A stretch of DNA of 47,539 bases from Anaerolineales bacterium (GTDB lineage Bacteria; Chloroflexota; Anaerolineae; Anaerolineales; UBA4823). Below are positions 1 through 8,788 of the stretch, in pieces (position 1 is the first letter of the stretch; every line of letters starts with the position of its first letter). A program made the translations under genes and the position numbers. The DNA lies in contig JALHTN010000473.1 in NCBI GenBank assembly GCA_022865865.1, positions 1-47,539 of the forward strand. The letters run 5' to 3'. The notes below the pieces were generated by a model that worked only from the letters and a program-made list of their open reading frames with translations, ran no database searches and had not been told where the DNA came from.

Positions 1-132
1 AATGATTGGGGTCTGGATGCTGAAGAGACCCGCGAACAGATTGCAGGATGCTACCAAATTATCCGCAAGCTGCAGAAAGCTGAAACCAAATCAGATTATC
101 AGGTAGAAAAACTATTGGAAATGGTGGAATGA
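1..132 (+). CDS. C-terminal fragment of an unrecognised protein (partial)
   Basis: The window opens inside a reading frame on the plus strand that runs in frame 1 to a TGA at 130-132, giving the last 43 residues of a protein. The piece is rich in Glu, Lys and Gln and reads like an amphipathic helix (YQIIRKLQKAETKSDYQVEK is typical of it). The start lies outside the window. No motif allows a family call. It converges with the GH57 gene on the other strand, whose stop lies 27 bases away. Confidence 0.55.
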   Translation, partial: NDWGLDAEETREQIAGCYQIIRKLQKAETKSDYQVEKLLEMVE

Positions 133-159
133 TCAACTGGAGAGGGAAAGCGAGCTGCT

Positions 160-1614
160 TCAAATCTTGGGGTGAAAGCCTGATCCAGGTGAGGATAAAT
201 GTTCTTCAGCTTCCCAGGTTCGTGAAAACTGCTGGCTGAACACTTGATCTGCCCTCAAACCAGTCATTGAACTGACAACATGGCGTAAATCAGCAAGCGC
301 CTGGGATGAGAGATCATCACCAGTTGCAAGGCGTGCCAAGCGGACAGCCTGGGCTGCATAGGTGATTACATTTTTGGGTTCGATCCGATCGAAATCTTCG
401 AAAAACCAACCACATGATGTGAAAATTCTTTGGCGTTCTCGCTGTGACTCGAGCATTAGATAGATGCGCCAAACTTGTTCGCTGGTCAGGGTTTGATTTG
501 CCATTTCCGAGATTAACTGTCTTACCTCGATTTCCCCAAGCATGACATGAATGTAGCGCTCACGGAGTGTGCGTGGTTTGGATATCAAGGGGTAAACAGT
601 ATCAAAGTACAAACTGTCTAATGCAGTAGCCAATCGATTTAGGGAATACCGTAAATGTGATTTCCAGCGTCCATCCTGGGGTGTACAGGCACACTCACCA
701 GTCCACCGGGCGATGCCGTGATGGCAGGACCAGGAGGTTCGCTCGCGAATGCGGATAGTTTTAGTCGCAGGGTGCGTTTCAAGCCACAGCCCAGGGTAGG
801 AGCTGTCCAGTCCAACTGTTGAACTGGCTCCATCGAGAAGCTGGGAGAGAAATTGCTCCCGGAATGGTTGGTGATGCCCGTATAGCTCCCCATCAGAGAC
901 TAACAAGATGAATTGATCCTGGGAATTTTTTGCTTTGTGATTCTTGTAATTTGGAGCCAGCTCAACCTCAGCGAACAGGTCGGCATTAGCTGTCGCTTCC
1001 GGAGAAAAACTTATACGCGTACTTAAATCACGGTGGTAGAAAAATACCACAATGCTTCCGCCGCCGGGAAGTAGAACCCGGTACGGCTCGGTTGGGTCGA
1101 GATTATCTGCGTCGGCCTGCCAGGGAGCAAGGATTGTATATTCAATTCCCAAATTTGACAAAATCGATAGGACCTCGTAATCTACAGCGGTTTCTGGCAA
1201 CCACATTCCGCGCGGAGGGTGTCCGAAACGGTGGTTAAAGTCCGCAATTCCCCACATCGTTTGAATGATCTTATCCGAAGATGAAGCCAGCGGTAGGATG
1301 GTGTGGTTGTAAGACTGTGCGATGGCATTCCCGACACCATGCTTTTTATAATTCGATCGCTCTTGATTTATGATTTGTTGGTAAGTGATTGGATCTTGGG
1401 TTTGCAGCCAGGAAAAAAGGGTGGGACCGACATTAAAACTAATCTTTGAAAAATTTTGCAGCCGCGCATTCGGCAGGTAGCATTCCTCGAGGATGCGTTC
1501 ATTCCAGTTGTTGTATGGAGCTGCACCGATTTCTTGGGGGATCAGGCCGGTTAAAGGATCTTCTCGTGGGGGTTGGTAGAAATGTCCATGAATGCTGAAG
1601 GCTTGAGTGGGCAT
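160..1614 (-). CDS. Glycoside hydrolase family 57 protein (DUF3536-type N-terminal domain)
   Basis: A 484-residue GH57-fold protein, expected to act on alpha-glucans in the cytoplasm; no signal peptide is visible. Family marks are the opening HGHFYQPPREDP (residues 9-20), the motif GMWLPETAVD around 136-145 and SDGELYGHHQP around 240-250, which carry the His, Glu and Asp residues expected of GH57 active sites. DUF3536 members are often clearly longer, so this may be a short form with only the catalytic half plus a helical tail. It is divergent from glgC and malQ, which fits a role in glycogen or maltodextrin metabolism. No Shine-Dalgarno sequence precedes the ATG; a TATAAT lies at 1658-1663 on this strand. 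Family call firm, substrate unknown. Confidence 0.85.
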   Translation of the reverse strand: MPTQAFSIHGHFYQPPREDPLTGLIPQEIGAAPYNNWNERILEECYLPNARLQNFSKISFNVGPTLFSWLQTQDPITYQQIINQERSNYKKHGVGNAIAQSYNHTILPLASSSDKIIQTMWGIADFNHRFGHPPRGMWLPETAVDYEVLSILSNLGIEYTILAPWQADADNLDPTEPYRVLLPGGGSIVVFFYHRDLSTRISFSPEATANADLFAEVELAPNYKNHKAKNSQDQFILLVSDGELYGHHQPFREQFLSQLLDGASSTVGLDSSYPGLWLETHPATKTIRIRERTSWSCHHGIARWTGECACTPQDGRWKSHLRYSLNRLATALDSLYFDTVYPLISKPRTLRERYIHVMLGEIEVRQLISEMANQTLTSEQVWRIYLMLESQRERQRIFTSCGWFFEDFDRIEPKNVITYAAQAVRLARLATGDDLSSQALADLRHVVSSMTGLRADQVFSQQFSRTWEAEEHLSSPGSGFHPKI

Positions 1615-1824
1615 GTATTCGATGGGTTATGATCGTAGAGTATTAAATCAAAAAGCGATTATATCAGCTCTGCGGAGGTTCAAATCGTGAGTTAAGAGGA
1701 ATTTGTATAATTTCCTTCCCAGAGAAGAGATAATTAGATGCAACCATATGGAAAGAAGTGTTCAGGAAAATTTTTCGTGTAAAATTAGACTCATCCCAAC
1801 GGGTAAGAATATGGAGGAGTGAAA

Positions 1825-3087
1825 ATGAAAACACGTGCAGTGATCATGGCTGGAGGTGAGGGTTCACGATTAGGCACCCTGACAGCCAAGCGAACCAAAC
1901 CCGCAGTGCCGTTTGCTGGAAAATACCGCATCATCGATTTCACTCTTTCAAATTGCGTTAATTCAAATTTGTTTGATATCATGATCCTGGCTCAGTACCG
2001 CCCTCATTCGCTGATCGACCATATCGGTGCAGGTGGTCCTTGGGATCTAAATCGTGATTTCTCCGGTGGGGTGCGCATGTATTCTCCATATAAAGCGCGG
2101 GGATCATCGGATTGGTATCTGGGAACTGCAGATGCCGTACAGCAAAATTTTCGTTTTATCAAGCAGTCATATCCAGATTTCGTCTTGATCCTTTCAGGCG
2201 ATCATATCTATGTTATGAACTATGATGCCTTGATTGCCTTTCATGTCGACCATCAGGCTGATGTGACCATTTGTACGATTCGGGTTCCACGAGACGAAGC
2301 TTCACGATTTGGTATTCTAAGTGTTGACAACAGCTACCGGGTGACAAATTTTGAAGAAAAACCCCAGGAACCCAAGTCGGATCTTGTCAATATGGGGGTT
2401 TATCTGTTCAATATCGATCTGTTGGATAAGGTGTTGTGGGAAGACCGTGGGCAAAATGAAAGCAGTCATGATTTTGGAAAGGATATTTTACCCCGCCTGG
2501 TTGCCGAGGGCTCACGCGTATACGCATTTCCTTATTCCGGATACTGGGTGGATGTTGGTACAGTTGATTCCTACTGGAAAGCGCATATGGATTTATTGGC
2601 CGAAATGCCTCCAATCGATCTCAACGATCGCTCATGGGTGATCCACACCCGCACTGAGGAGCGCCCGCCGGTCAAGATCTCCTCTGGGGCGCAGGTACGA
2701 GACAGCATGATATCCGATGGTTGTGTACTCTCATCTGGGGCGATTGTTGAGCGGAGCGTCTTGTCACCCGGGGTGAGGGTGCTGCCAGGTGCAGTGATTC
2801 GAGAGTCGGTGGTCCTCACCGATGCGGTGATTCAATCTGGAGCTAAAGTAGAACGTGCTATTGTCGATAAACATGTAATCATCGGTGAGAATGCTGTAGT
2901 TGGCGGAATAGATCTGTCCCTGGAGCCGAGCATCACTATGATCGGGAAGAACAGTCACTTGCCGGACAGGATAAAGGTGGAACCAGGTGCGGTGATAGCC
3001 ACAGATGTGATCCCATCTGACATAACTTCAAATCTGGTACGCAGCAGCGATTATATCCAAACCAAGAGGTTGGCTTATGAAGTTTGA
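1825..3087 (+). CDS. glgC: Glucose-1-phosphate adenylyltransferase
   Basis: Makes ADP-glucose from ATP and glucose-1-phosphate, the committed step of bacterial glycogen synthesis, in the cytoplasm. The 420-residue length is normal for GlgC. The N-terminus has the nucleotide-binding signature MAGGEGSRLG followed by KRTKPAVPF; FEEKP and the SGYWVDVGT stretch are sugar-phosphate site motifs; the last third is a left-handed beta-helix-like hexapeptide region. I prefer the ATG at 1825, which has GGAGG at 1813-1817 about seven bases upstream, over an in-frame GTG at 1819 that overlaps that Shine-Dalgarno sequence. It overlaps malQ by 11 bases, so the two are probably translationally coupled. Confidence 0.97.
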   Translation: MKTRAVIMAGGEGSRLGTLTAKRTKPAVPFAGKYRIIDFTLSNCVNSNLFDIMILAQYRPHSLIDHIGAGGPWDLNRDFSGGVRMYSPYKARGSSDWYLGTADAVQQNFRFIKQSYPDFVLILSGDHIYVMNYDALIAFHVDHQADVTICTIRVPRDEASRFGILSVDNSYRVTNFEEKPQEPKSDLVNMGVYLFNIDLLDKVLWEDRGQNESSHDFGKDILPRLVAEGSRVYAFPYSGYWVDVGTVDSYWKAHMDLLAEMPPIDLNDRSWVIHTRTEERPPVKISSGAQVRDSMISDGCVLSSGAIVERSVLSPGVRVLPGAVIRESVVLTDAVIQSGAKVERAIVDKHVIIGENAVVGGIDLSLEPSITMIGKNSHLPDRIKVEPGAVIATDVIPSDITSNLVRSSDYIQTKRLAYEV

Positions 3088-4603
3088 GCGATCTTCAGGC
3101 ATCCTCCTCCATCCAACCAGCTTACCGGGACCATTCGGGATCGGTGATTTGGGTCCTCAAGCACACCGCTGGATCGATTTTCTGAGCAAGGCTGGTTGTG
3201 GGTTGTGGCAGGTATTACCCCTTGGTCCCACAGGCTATGGAGATTCCCCTTACCAAAGTTTTTCCGCCTTTGCGGGTAACCCATATTTGATCAGCCCGGA
3301 GGAGCTATTGGATGAGGGTTTGCTGCATTCCAATGACCTGATCAATCGCCCGAATTTACCATCGGAGAGAGTTGATTTTGGAAAGCTGATCCCATGGAAA
3401 AATGGATTGCTTGACCGAGCTTATATTCAATTCCAGCAGGCTGCACCCAAAGAGTTGCTCTCGGATTTTAAAGATTTCAAATCCAGTCACACCTATTGGC
3501 TGGATGATTTCTGTTTATTCATGGCATTAAAAGAAGCCCATGGGGGAGGCTCGTGGGTAAATTGGCCGCGATCTTTGTTAAGCCGAGATCCCAGTGCGTT
3601 AATGGAAGCTCGAGAAAAACATTCAATAGCCATTCAGCGGCAAGAATTCCGCCAGTTTATCTTTCACAGACAATGGGGTTCGATCCGGGAGCACGCTAAT
3701 CAGGAGAATATCCGCATCATCGGGGATATCCCAATTTTTGTGGCGCATGATAGTGCTGAGGTTTGGGCTCATCCAGAGCTGTTTAATCTTGATCGGCAGG
3801 GTAATCCAAAAGCTGTGGCTGGAGTTCCTCCGGATTATTTCTCAAAAACAGGTCAATTGTGGGGTAATCCTTTATATCACTGGGATATTCACCAGGCAGA
3901 TGGGTACAGCTGGTGGTTGAAGCGATTATCGGCTGTGTTGGGCTTGGTTGATATTGTGCGCCTGGACCATTTCCGTGGGTTTGCCGGCTATTGGGAGGTG
4001 CCTTACGGTGAGCAAACTGCAGTGAACGGTCGCTGGGTTGATAGTCCCGGGGAGGATTTTTTCTCAACCGTTGTGCAGACTTTAGGTGATTTGCCAATTA
4101 TCGCCGAAGATTTGGGTGTTATCACCCCAGATGTAGTTGCAATGCGTGAGAAATTTAATTTACCTGGGATGCGCATCATCCAGTTTGCTTTCACGGGTGA
4201 TCCAAAGGAAGCTTTCTTACCTCACAATCACGAAAAACACAGTGTAGTATACACAGGAACACACGACAACGATACTTCAAGGGGCTGGTATGAACGAGTT
4301 GCTGAGAAGGAGAAGGGCTTTTACAGGCGCTATCTTGACCGAGATGGCAGTCAGGTTGCCTGGGATCTGATCCGCGCTACCTGGGGTTCCGTGGCGGTAT
4401 TTGCACTGGCTCCAATGCAAGATTTCTTAAACCTGGACAACGAAGCCCGAATGAATTATCCGGGCAATCCAAGCGGGAACTGGACATGGCGCATGCCAGA
4501 CTCGGCTTTGAACGAATCGCTGCTGGCTGCAATCAGGGAGATCAACTACGTTTATGATCGTGAGAATTTACCCGAAGAAAACCGGATTGATGATCCCGAA
4601 TAA
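3077..4603 (+). CDS. malQ: 4-alpha-glucanotransferase (amylomaltase, GH77)
   Basis: Transfers alpha-1,4-glucan segments between maltodextrins with release of glucose; cytoplasmic. It has 508 residues, normal for GH77. It opens with the typical RSSGILLHPTSLPGPFGIGD and QVLPLGPTGYGDSPYQ. The catalytic set is visible: nucleophile Asp297 in VRLDHFRGF, acid/base Glu344 in IIAEDLG and Asp397 in GTHDNDT. The ATG lies inside the end of glgC (11-base overlap). The glgC-malQ pair with a GH57 gene alongside forms a glycogen/maltodextrin module; no glycogen synthase or branching enzyme is in the window. Confidence 0.97.
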   Translation: MKFERSSGILLHPTSLPGPFGIGDLGPQAHRWIDFLSKAGCGLWQVLPLGPTGYGDSPYQSFSAFAGNPYLISPEELLDEGLLHSNDLINRPNLPSERVDFGKLIPWKNGLLDRAYIQFQQAAPKELLSDFKDFKSSHTYWLDDFCLFMALKEAHGGGSWVNWPRSLLSRDPSALMEAREKHSIAIQRQEFRQFIFHRQWGSIREHANQENIRIIGDIPIFVAHDSAEVWAHPELFNLDRQGNPKAVAGVPPDYFSKTGQLWGNPLYHWDIHQADGYSWWLKRLSAVLGLVDIVRLDHFRGFAGYWEVPYGEQTAVNGRWVDSPGEDFFSTVVQTLGDLPIIAEDLGVITPDVVAMREKFNLPGMRIIQFAFTGDPKEAFLPHNHEKHSVVYTGTHDNDTSRGWYERVAEKEKGFYRRYLDRDGSQVAWDLIRATWGSVAVFALAPMQDFLNLDNEARMNYPGNPSGNWTWRMPDSALNESLLAAIREINYVYDRENLPEENRIDDPE

Positions 4604-4682
4604 ATATAAACACTGAATCTGAAACCCCCTTCCATCTCGCTAACATTTCCCCTCGAACGCGATAATGATCACAAATTTTATT

Positions 4683-4715
4683 AGCAATCTAGCTTCAAGA
4701 CGAAGCTAGATTGCT
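4683..4715. terminator. Perfect 13-bp inverted repeat between convergent genes
   Basis: AGCAATCTAGCTT (4683-4695) and its exact complement (4703-4715) flank a 7-base loop. It lies between the end of malQ and the end of the zinc-ribbon gene, so it could terminate both. There is no clear U-tract on either side, so this may be a Rho-independent-like stem, an RNA 3-prime-end stabiliser or a REP-like element. Confidence 0.5.
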
Positions 4716-4820
4716 GGATGCCATTTCGCGGCAGCAAATCAAAGACTTAAAATGACAGGGTGTCGAACTCTGTATATTAATCGAGATTATTGGAATCGAT
4801 CTTTCCTCCGCGAAGGATAC

Positions 4821-5036
4821 TCATTCTTCTGGCTGTGTCGTGGAGGATTCACCTGGTTTCCAATCCGGGGCCGCGCGTTTCAATGCTTTTGGAGATATGC
4901 GGTTTGACCGGCGGCAATGCGGGCAGATGGCATTGTAATGGCTCAGATCTTCATTATGGATCTCATCCAAGGCGGCATTAACAGTTTCTTTATTAATCGC
5001 AAAAGGTCTGTGACAATTCGTACAATGTACTTGCAT
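4821..5036 (-). CDS. Small zinc-ribbon protein
   Basis: A 71-residue protein starting MQVHCTNCHRPFAIN with a second pair ICPHCRR, so two CxxC knuckles (about residues 5-8 and 38-41) frame one zinc site. The tail is Pro/Ser/Thr rich and looks disordered. A good Shine-Dalgarno sequence (AAAGGAG) lies ahead of the ATG. It is divergent from the cobalamin adenosyltransferase gene. Function unknown; such single-knuckle proteins may bind nucleic acid or protein partners. Confidence 0.8.
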   Translation of the reverse strand: MQVHCTNCHRPFAINKETVNAALDEIHNEDLSHYNAICPHCRRSNRISPKALKRAAPDWKPGESSTTQPEE

Positions 5037-5101
5037 GTAAGACTCCTTTCTTTTCTAAGTATACAACAAGCAGCTCCATCGGAGTAGGTTGGCAGGTCAG
5101 T

Positions 5102-5107
5102 TATAAT
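5102..5107 (+). promoter_or_regulatory. TATAAT -10 box positioned for a leaderless mRNA
   Basis: A perfect TATAAT ends seven bases before the ATG at 5114, so transcription would start at or next to the start codon. No Shine-Dalgarno sequence precedes the ATG and no good -35 box is visible. Leaderless initiation is an inference. Confidence 0.4.
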
Positions 5108-5113
5108 GTGAGT

Positions 5114-5668
5114 ATGTCAAAATTCTACACACAAACTGGCGATGATGGATACACAGGTCGTTTAGGTAAGGGTAGGCTGCCCAAATATCATATATTGATC
5201 GAAACGGTTGGTACAATTGATGAAGCTTCTGCCGTCCTGGGCCTGGCCAGAGCGCAAACCCAGGCTGCGGATACCGCTGAAGTGATTTTGCAGATTCAGA
5301 AAGATTTGTACCATATCATGGCTGAACTGTCCGCAACGAAGGAAAATGCGTCAAAATTTCGAGTTATTGATGCGGCACGATTAGCCTGGCTGGAGAGTGA
5401 GATTGATAGGTACAGCAGTTCGATTGATACACCGGCGCAATTCATTGTTCCAGGAGATTCTATATCCGGAGCAGCATTGGCATTCGCACGAACTATCGTC
5501 CGCCGGTCTGAGCGCCGGGTGGCAGAACTGCACCAAGAGGAGGAATTTGAAAGCTCAGCGATTCTCCCGTATCTGAACCGGCTCTCCTCGTTGTGTTTCG
5601 TCCTAGAATTGAAGGAAAACCAGTCAACGGGACTTGCAGGCCCGACCTTAGCGAAAGACGAGCTGTAA
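5114..5668 (+). CDS. pduO: Corrinoid adenosyltransferase (PduO type)
   Basis: Transfers the adenosyl group of ATP to cob(I)alamin to make adenosylcobalamin. The 184-residue protein has the PduO N-terminal ATP motif TQTGDDGYTGRLG (residues 6-18), the GTIDEASAVLGLARA helix, and the C-terminal RRSERRVAEL and PYLNRLSSLCFVLE segments where the conserved Arg, Glu and Asn lie. An in-frame GTG at 5108 would add two residues, but it sits on the edge of the -10 box, so I prefer the ATG at 5114. No other cobalamin gene is nearby; it probably serves salvage or a B12-dependent enzyme elsewhere. Confidence 0.9.
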   Translation: MSKFYTQTGDDGYTGRLGKGRLPKYHILIETVGTIDEASAVLGLARAQTQAADTAEVILQIQKDLYHIMAELSATKENASKFRVIDAARLAWLESEIDRYSSSIDTPAQFIVPGDSISGAALAFARTIVRRSERRVAELHQEEEFESSAILPYLNRLSSLCFVLELKENQSTGLAGPTLAKDEL

Positions 5669-5691
5669 CCAATTCCTTGAAGCGTTAGATG

Positions 5692-5729
5692 CGAGCTTCC
5701 AAGTCCAATGCGACATGCCTGGAAGCTCG
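5692..5729. terminator. Inverted repeat between convergent genes
   Basis: CGAGCTTCCA (5692-5701) pairs exactly with TGGAAGCTCG (5720-5729) around an 18-base loop that is itself partly self-complementary. It sits between the ends of the adenosyltransferase gene and the DsbA-like gene, suiting a two-way terminator. No U-tract is seen. Confidence 0.4.
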
Positions 5730-5751
5730 AATACTATTAAGAATGGAATTC

Positions 5752-6510
5752 CTAATTTCCCGATAACGCCAGTTCAGCCTCAACTGCTTCGGAGATAGTT
5801 TCAAAGGATGGAACTAGCCCTGGTGTGAGTAAGCGACCATTGACCAGCACCGAGGGAGTCCCAGTGACCCCATAATCTTTTCCCATCAGCAATTCATCAC
5901 CTATTTCCTCAGCGTGCAGATTTGCTTCAAAGCACTGATTAAAAGCTGCCATATCTAAACCCAAAGTCTCTGCAAAGGCTACCAAGCGCTTGTTATTTAA
6001 CGCTCCCTCATTTTCACCATTCCAATTGGCAAACAGCATATCGTTGTAATCCCAAAAGCGGTTTTCATCTGCTGCACACATGCTCGCATTGGCCGCTTGA
6101 TCGGATTCTTTGCGCGGAGAATTATCGTCCAGGAATGGAAAATGACGGAAGATGTAATACACTTCTCCGGTGGCAACATATGCATCCGCAACTTGGGGTT
6201 CGATTTGTTCCGAATAACTTTTACAAGCTGGACACTGGAAATCTTCGAACACTTCGATTAATACAGGAGCATTGGGATCACCCATCGCCCTGCCATCAGC
6301 CAGCGGTCTTTCTTGTGGCGTGATGGTAACGATATCCCCGACCGGTAGCAAGGAAGGGACGATCACAACAGCAGCAATTACCAGCGCAGCTGCGACCACA
6401 CCCAATACTATATATATTCTTTGTTTTCTTTGCTGCTGGTGGCGCTTTTCTCTCACCGCTTCACGCCGGGTTGTTGTTCCCTGTTTTCCTTTGGACTGTT
6501 TATTGCTCAT
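5752..6510 (-). CDS. Membrane-anchored DsbA-like thioredoxin-fold protein
   Basis: A 252-residue protein with a very basic N-terminus (residues 1-31), one membrane segment (about 32-55) and a thioredoxin-fold domain of the DsbA/Thioredoxin_4 type facing the outside. The redox motif CPAC is at 93-96 in EVFEDFQCPACKSYSEQ, and the cis-proline loop is GVTGTPSVLVNG around 214-225. Two extra cysteines (about 145 and 193) could form a structural disulfide. Proteins of this layout oxidise or shuffle disulfides in exported proteins, or act as cell-surface thiol oxidoreductases. GGGAG precedes the ATG. No partner such as VKOR or DsbB is next to it. Confidence 0.9.
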   Translation of the reverse strand: MSNKQSKGKQGTTTRREAVREKRHQQQRKQRIYIVLGVVAAALVIAAVVIVPSLLPVGDIVTITPQERPLADGRAMGDPNAPVLIEVFEDFQCPACKSYSEQIEPQVADAYVATGEVYYIFRHFPFLDDNSPRKESDQAANASMCAADENRFWDYNDMLFANWNGENEGALNNKRLVAFAETLGLDMAAFNQCFEANLHAEEIGDELLMGKDYGVTGTPSVLVNGRLLTPGLVPSFETISEAVEAELALSGN

Positions 6511-6592
6511 TTAATCTCCCTTCGAACACCATTTACAATCCCCCGATTTTGCCATGTTCAGTTGAGTTTGTCTAGGGATAAATGAACCAGGA

Positions 6593-7261
6593 TTAATTAT
6601 TCCTGGAACTGGTTTGCTGAATAATGGGAGTCGATTGCTGGTATACGCTCGTTTTTTCAATTGAAAAACGGCAGAATGGATCCCCAGCTGCGATGCAGGC
6701 GGTTTCCAAACAGCTGAATTCTACTTCTGTTGCCCAATGTGTGGCTTCGCTGATATAACCAATCTTCAGGAAGCATACTGGGGTCGAGCTCTGCCGTCGA
6801 TAACAAACCAGGCAATCTTGTTCGATATAGGATATTCGGCCATTTTTATTTTCTATCCAGGTCCCGGTTTGAGGATAAGCTTTTCGTTGTGATTCAATAA
6901 TAGCTTCTAACATGATCTCTATCCGCTGGACAGGCTTCCACAGGCTCATTGCTTTCCGTGAGGAAGACGTCCAATTCGGTTGTTCACGCAGTATCTGGTG
7001 GAAAGTTGACTTACCGATCCGTTCTAATATTCCAGGTCCTCTACTTCCATAGGTTAATTCAATAGTCTCCAATAAGCTGGCATAATCTTGAGCGGGCAGA
7101 TTTTGTTCTAGGTCGTCGGGTGGCAGGGATGTCAGATAAGAATCGAGGTTGAGGGATTGAAGAATGTCTCGGGAGCTTTTTTCTCCAATTACATCGCGTA
7201 TGGCCAATAATGTTAGGCGTAGTTGAGAATTGGCTATCTTTGTATCATGATCCTGAACCAT
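6593..7261 (-). CDS. V4R-domain (4-vinyl reductase-like) protein
   Basis: A 222-residue soluble protein. The C-terminal part has the V4R signature, a Cys-rich stretch CLETACIAAGDPFCRF at 184-199, plus earlier cysteines in DCLVCYRR (about 149-155); V4R domains bind small hydrophobic ligands or metal and are found in sensors as well as in bacteriochlorophyll enzymes. The N-terminal 100 residues are helical. No pigment gene is near; it ends a run of signalling genes, so a sensory role is more likely than a biosynthetic one. AGGAG lies well placed ahead of the ATG. Confidence 0.75.
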   Translation of the reverse strand: MVQDHDTKIANSQLRLTLLAIRDVIGEKSSRDILQSLNLDSYLTSLPPDDLEQNLPAQDYASLLETIELTYGSRGPGILERIGKSTFHQILREQPNWTSSSRKAMSLWKPVQRIEIMLEAIIESQRKAYPQTGTWIENKNGRISYIEQDCLVCYRRQSSTPVCFLKIGYISEATHWATEVEFSCLETACIAAGDPFCRFSIEKTSVYQQSTPIIQQTSSRNN

Positions 7262-7347
7262 TGAGGACTCCTGAGATGTTCCAATAATAAATCAGTGATA
7301 AATGATCGCTTTGGATGGGATTTTAGCTGCTCTATTGTAATTGATTA

Positions 7348-8202
7348 TTATGAGCGGTAAAGGTAAACCGGGTAAGTTTCACCCGTGCGGGAAAAACCCG
7401 AGTTTTCATACAGGGCTATCGATCCCAAATTATCCTCTTGAGTGTTGACCGTGATGCGCATGGCGCCGCGTTGTTTAAATTGGATCAGTAGATCACGCAG
7501 GATCGCATACCCGATTCCCTGGCGTTGGAATTGTGGGTGTATGGCTAAACGCGCCAGGTGACCACCCATTTGCATCGCGGTGCTGATTTGATAGCCAACT
7601 ATTTCCCCATCAATCTCTGTGATAGTAGCAATTGCCGCTTGCCGGAATGCATATTCTAATGAAATCCGGGAATTGTGCCAAATTGATCCAAAAGCTAATT
7701 TGTCGAGGGCTTCAACTTGAAGCAAATCATCGATATTCATCGGTCGTATGAAGATCTCGGGTGCTGCCTGTTGGCTGGGGATCACGCCATTATCCCAGAT
7801 CAACATCACCACATCTGTCGAGGCTTGAAACTGGCATTTTTCAAGCAGCTGTTGGAACCATTTTTGAAGGGGAATCGCAGCGATCTCAAAATTCGGTTCA
7901 AGCGAGATCATTTCATATGCATGGGACCAGAGCTGACTCCAATTGGCGATCAGATTTCGTCCATCGTAAGCCACGAACAAGCGGATCCACACAATCGACT
8001 CAGGATCCGGGGGGCATGCCAGGGCCGCAACCATACGATTATCTCTTTCTAATATTAGAAACGGCTGGCTGCCAATCCATTCAAGAGGTGGTCGCCAATC
8101 GAGGTGGCGGTGGACCAGGGTCCCAAAATGGATCAGATTTGCCAATTCCTGCTGATCTTCACTGGTCGCTTGCCGAATAGAGGTCTTCGTTTTGATGATC
8201 AT
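7348..8202 (-). CDS. GNAT-family N-acetyltransferase, probably a tandem GNAT
   Basis: About 284 residues. The second half is a clear GNAT domain: IRPMNIDDLLQVEALDKLAF, then HLARLAIHPQFQRQGIG with the acetyl-CoA-binding QRQGIG loop, then NLGSIALYENSGFSRTGE. The first half (IRQATSEDQQELANLI onward) resembles a degenerate GNAT domain without the glycine loop. The substrate cannot be told. The upstream TPR gene ends at 8220; a TTG at 8223 would overlap that stop and add seven residues, whereas the ATG used here begins just before the conserved IRQAT. Neither start has a convincing Shine-Dalgarno sequence, so coupling to the upstream gene is likely. Confidence 0.85.
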   Translation of the reverse strand: MIIKTKTSIRQATSEDQQELANLIHFGTLVHRHLDWRPPLEWIGSQPFLILERDNRMVAALACPPDPESIVWIRLFVAYDGRNLIANWSQLWSHAYEMISLEPNFEIAAIPLQKWFQQLLEKCQFQASTDVVMLIWDNGVIPSQQAAPEIFIRPMNIDDLLQVEALDKLAFGSIWHNSRISLEYAFRQAAIATITEIDGEIVGYQISTAMQMGGHLARLAIHPQFQRQGIGYAILRDLLIQFKQRGAMRITVNTQEDNLGSIALYENSGFSRTGETYPVYLYRS

Positions 8203-8219
8203 GCCGGTGATTCGAGATC

Positions 8220-8768
8220 TCAAGATATTCGGTTGAAATAACTGAATGGGGATTGGAGGATTTTTTTGAACAGCTTTTGCTTTATGGTTGGTTTTTCGAT
8301 AGCCTCCAAACCAGCTTGCATCGTGACCAGGGCATCCATTTGCTGACCAAGACGCAGCTGAACAGCAGATAATGATTGCATGACAGCCGGGCGCAGCTCG
8401 CGGTCGTCGATTGCTTTCAGCAATTCTGAAGATTCTTGGTATGCCTGAACGGCTGACTCTAATTGGTCGAGTGCTTCGTATGCCGCAGCCTGGTTTCCTA
8501 AAGCGATCGCCTGCCGGCGGGTGTCACCCGCGGCTGAAAAAATTTGATCGGTATGCAAAGCCGTGTTCAAAGCTAAATCAGGTTGTTCGTCTTGTAAATA
8601 GGCAACACTGGCATTGTTGAGCATTTCAGCCGCCATGAGCTGCTCAGAAATTTGTGTATAACCATCTGCGGCTGCGCGGAAAGATTGGGCAGCGCTCAAA
8701 TAGTCTTTCGATTTATAAGCCCGTTCAGCTTCCTGTTTCAGTTCCTCTGGAGTGATGGCATTTCCCAT
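8220..8768 (-). CDS. TPR-like repeat protein
   Basis: A soluble all-helical protein of about 182 residues with three to four tetratricopeptide-like units: AERAYKSKDYLSAAQSFRAA, LMAAEMLNNASVAYLQDEQP, ALGNQAAAYEALDQLESAVQ and VMQSLSAVQLRLGQQMDALV. The ATG at 8768 has AGGA nine bases upstream; another ATG two codons earlier (8774) is too close to that site. It follows the XRE gene by about 20 bases and overlaps the acetyltransferase region, so it belongs to the same transcript. It probably mediates protein contacts within this signalling cluster. Confidence 0.8.
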   Translation of the reverse strand: MGNAITPEELKQEAERAYKSKDYLSAAQSFRAAADGYTQISEQLMAAEMLNNASVAYLQDEQPDLALNTALHTDQIFSAAGDTRRQAIALGNQAAAYEALDQLESAVQAYQESSELLKAIDDRELRPAVMQSLSAVQLRLGQQMDALVTMQAGLEAIEKPTIKQKLFKKILQSPFSYFNRIS

Positions 8769-8788
8769 GATCATGAATCCTGTAAGTG

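Noticed and set aside
7761..8180. Plus-strand 139-codon frame
   Set aside because: Shadow of the acetyltransferase gene on the other strand.
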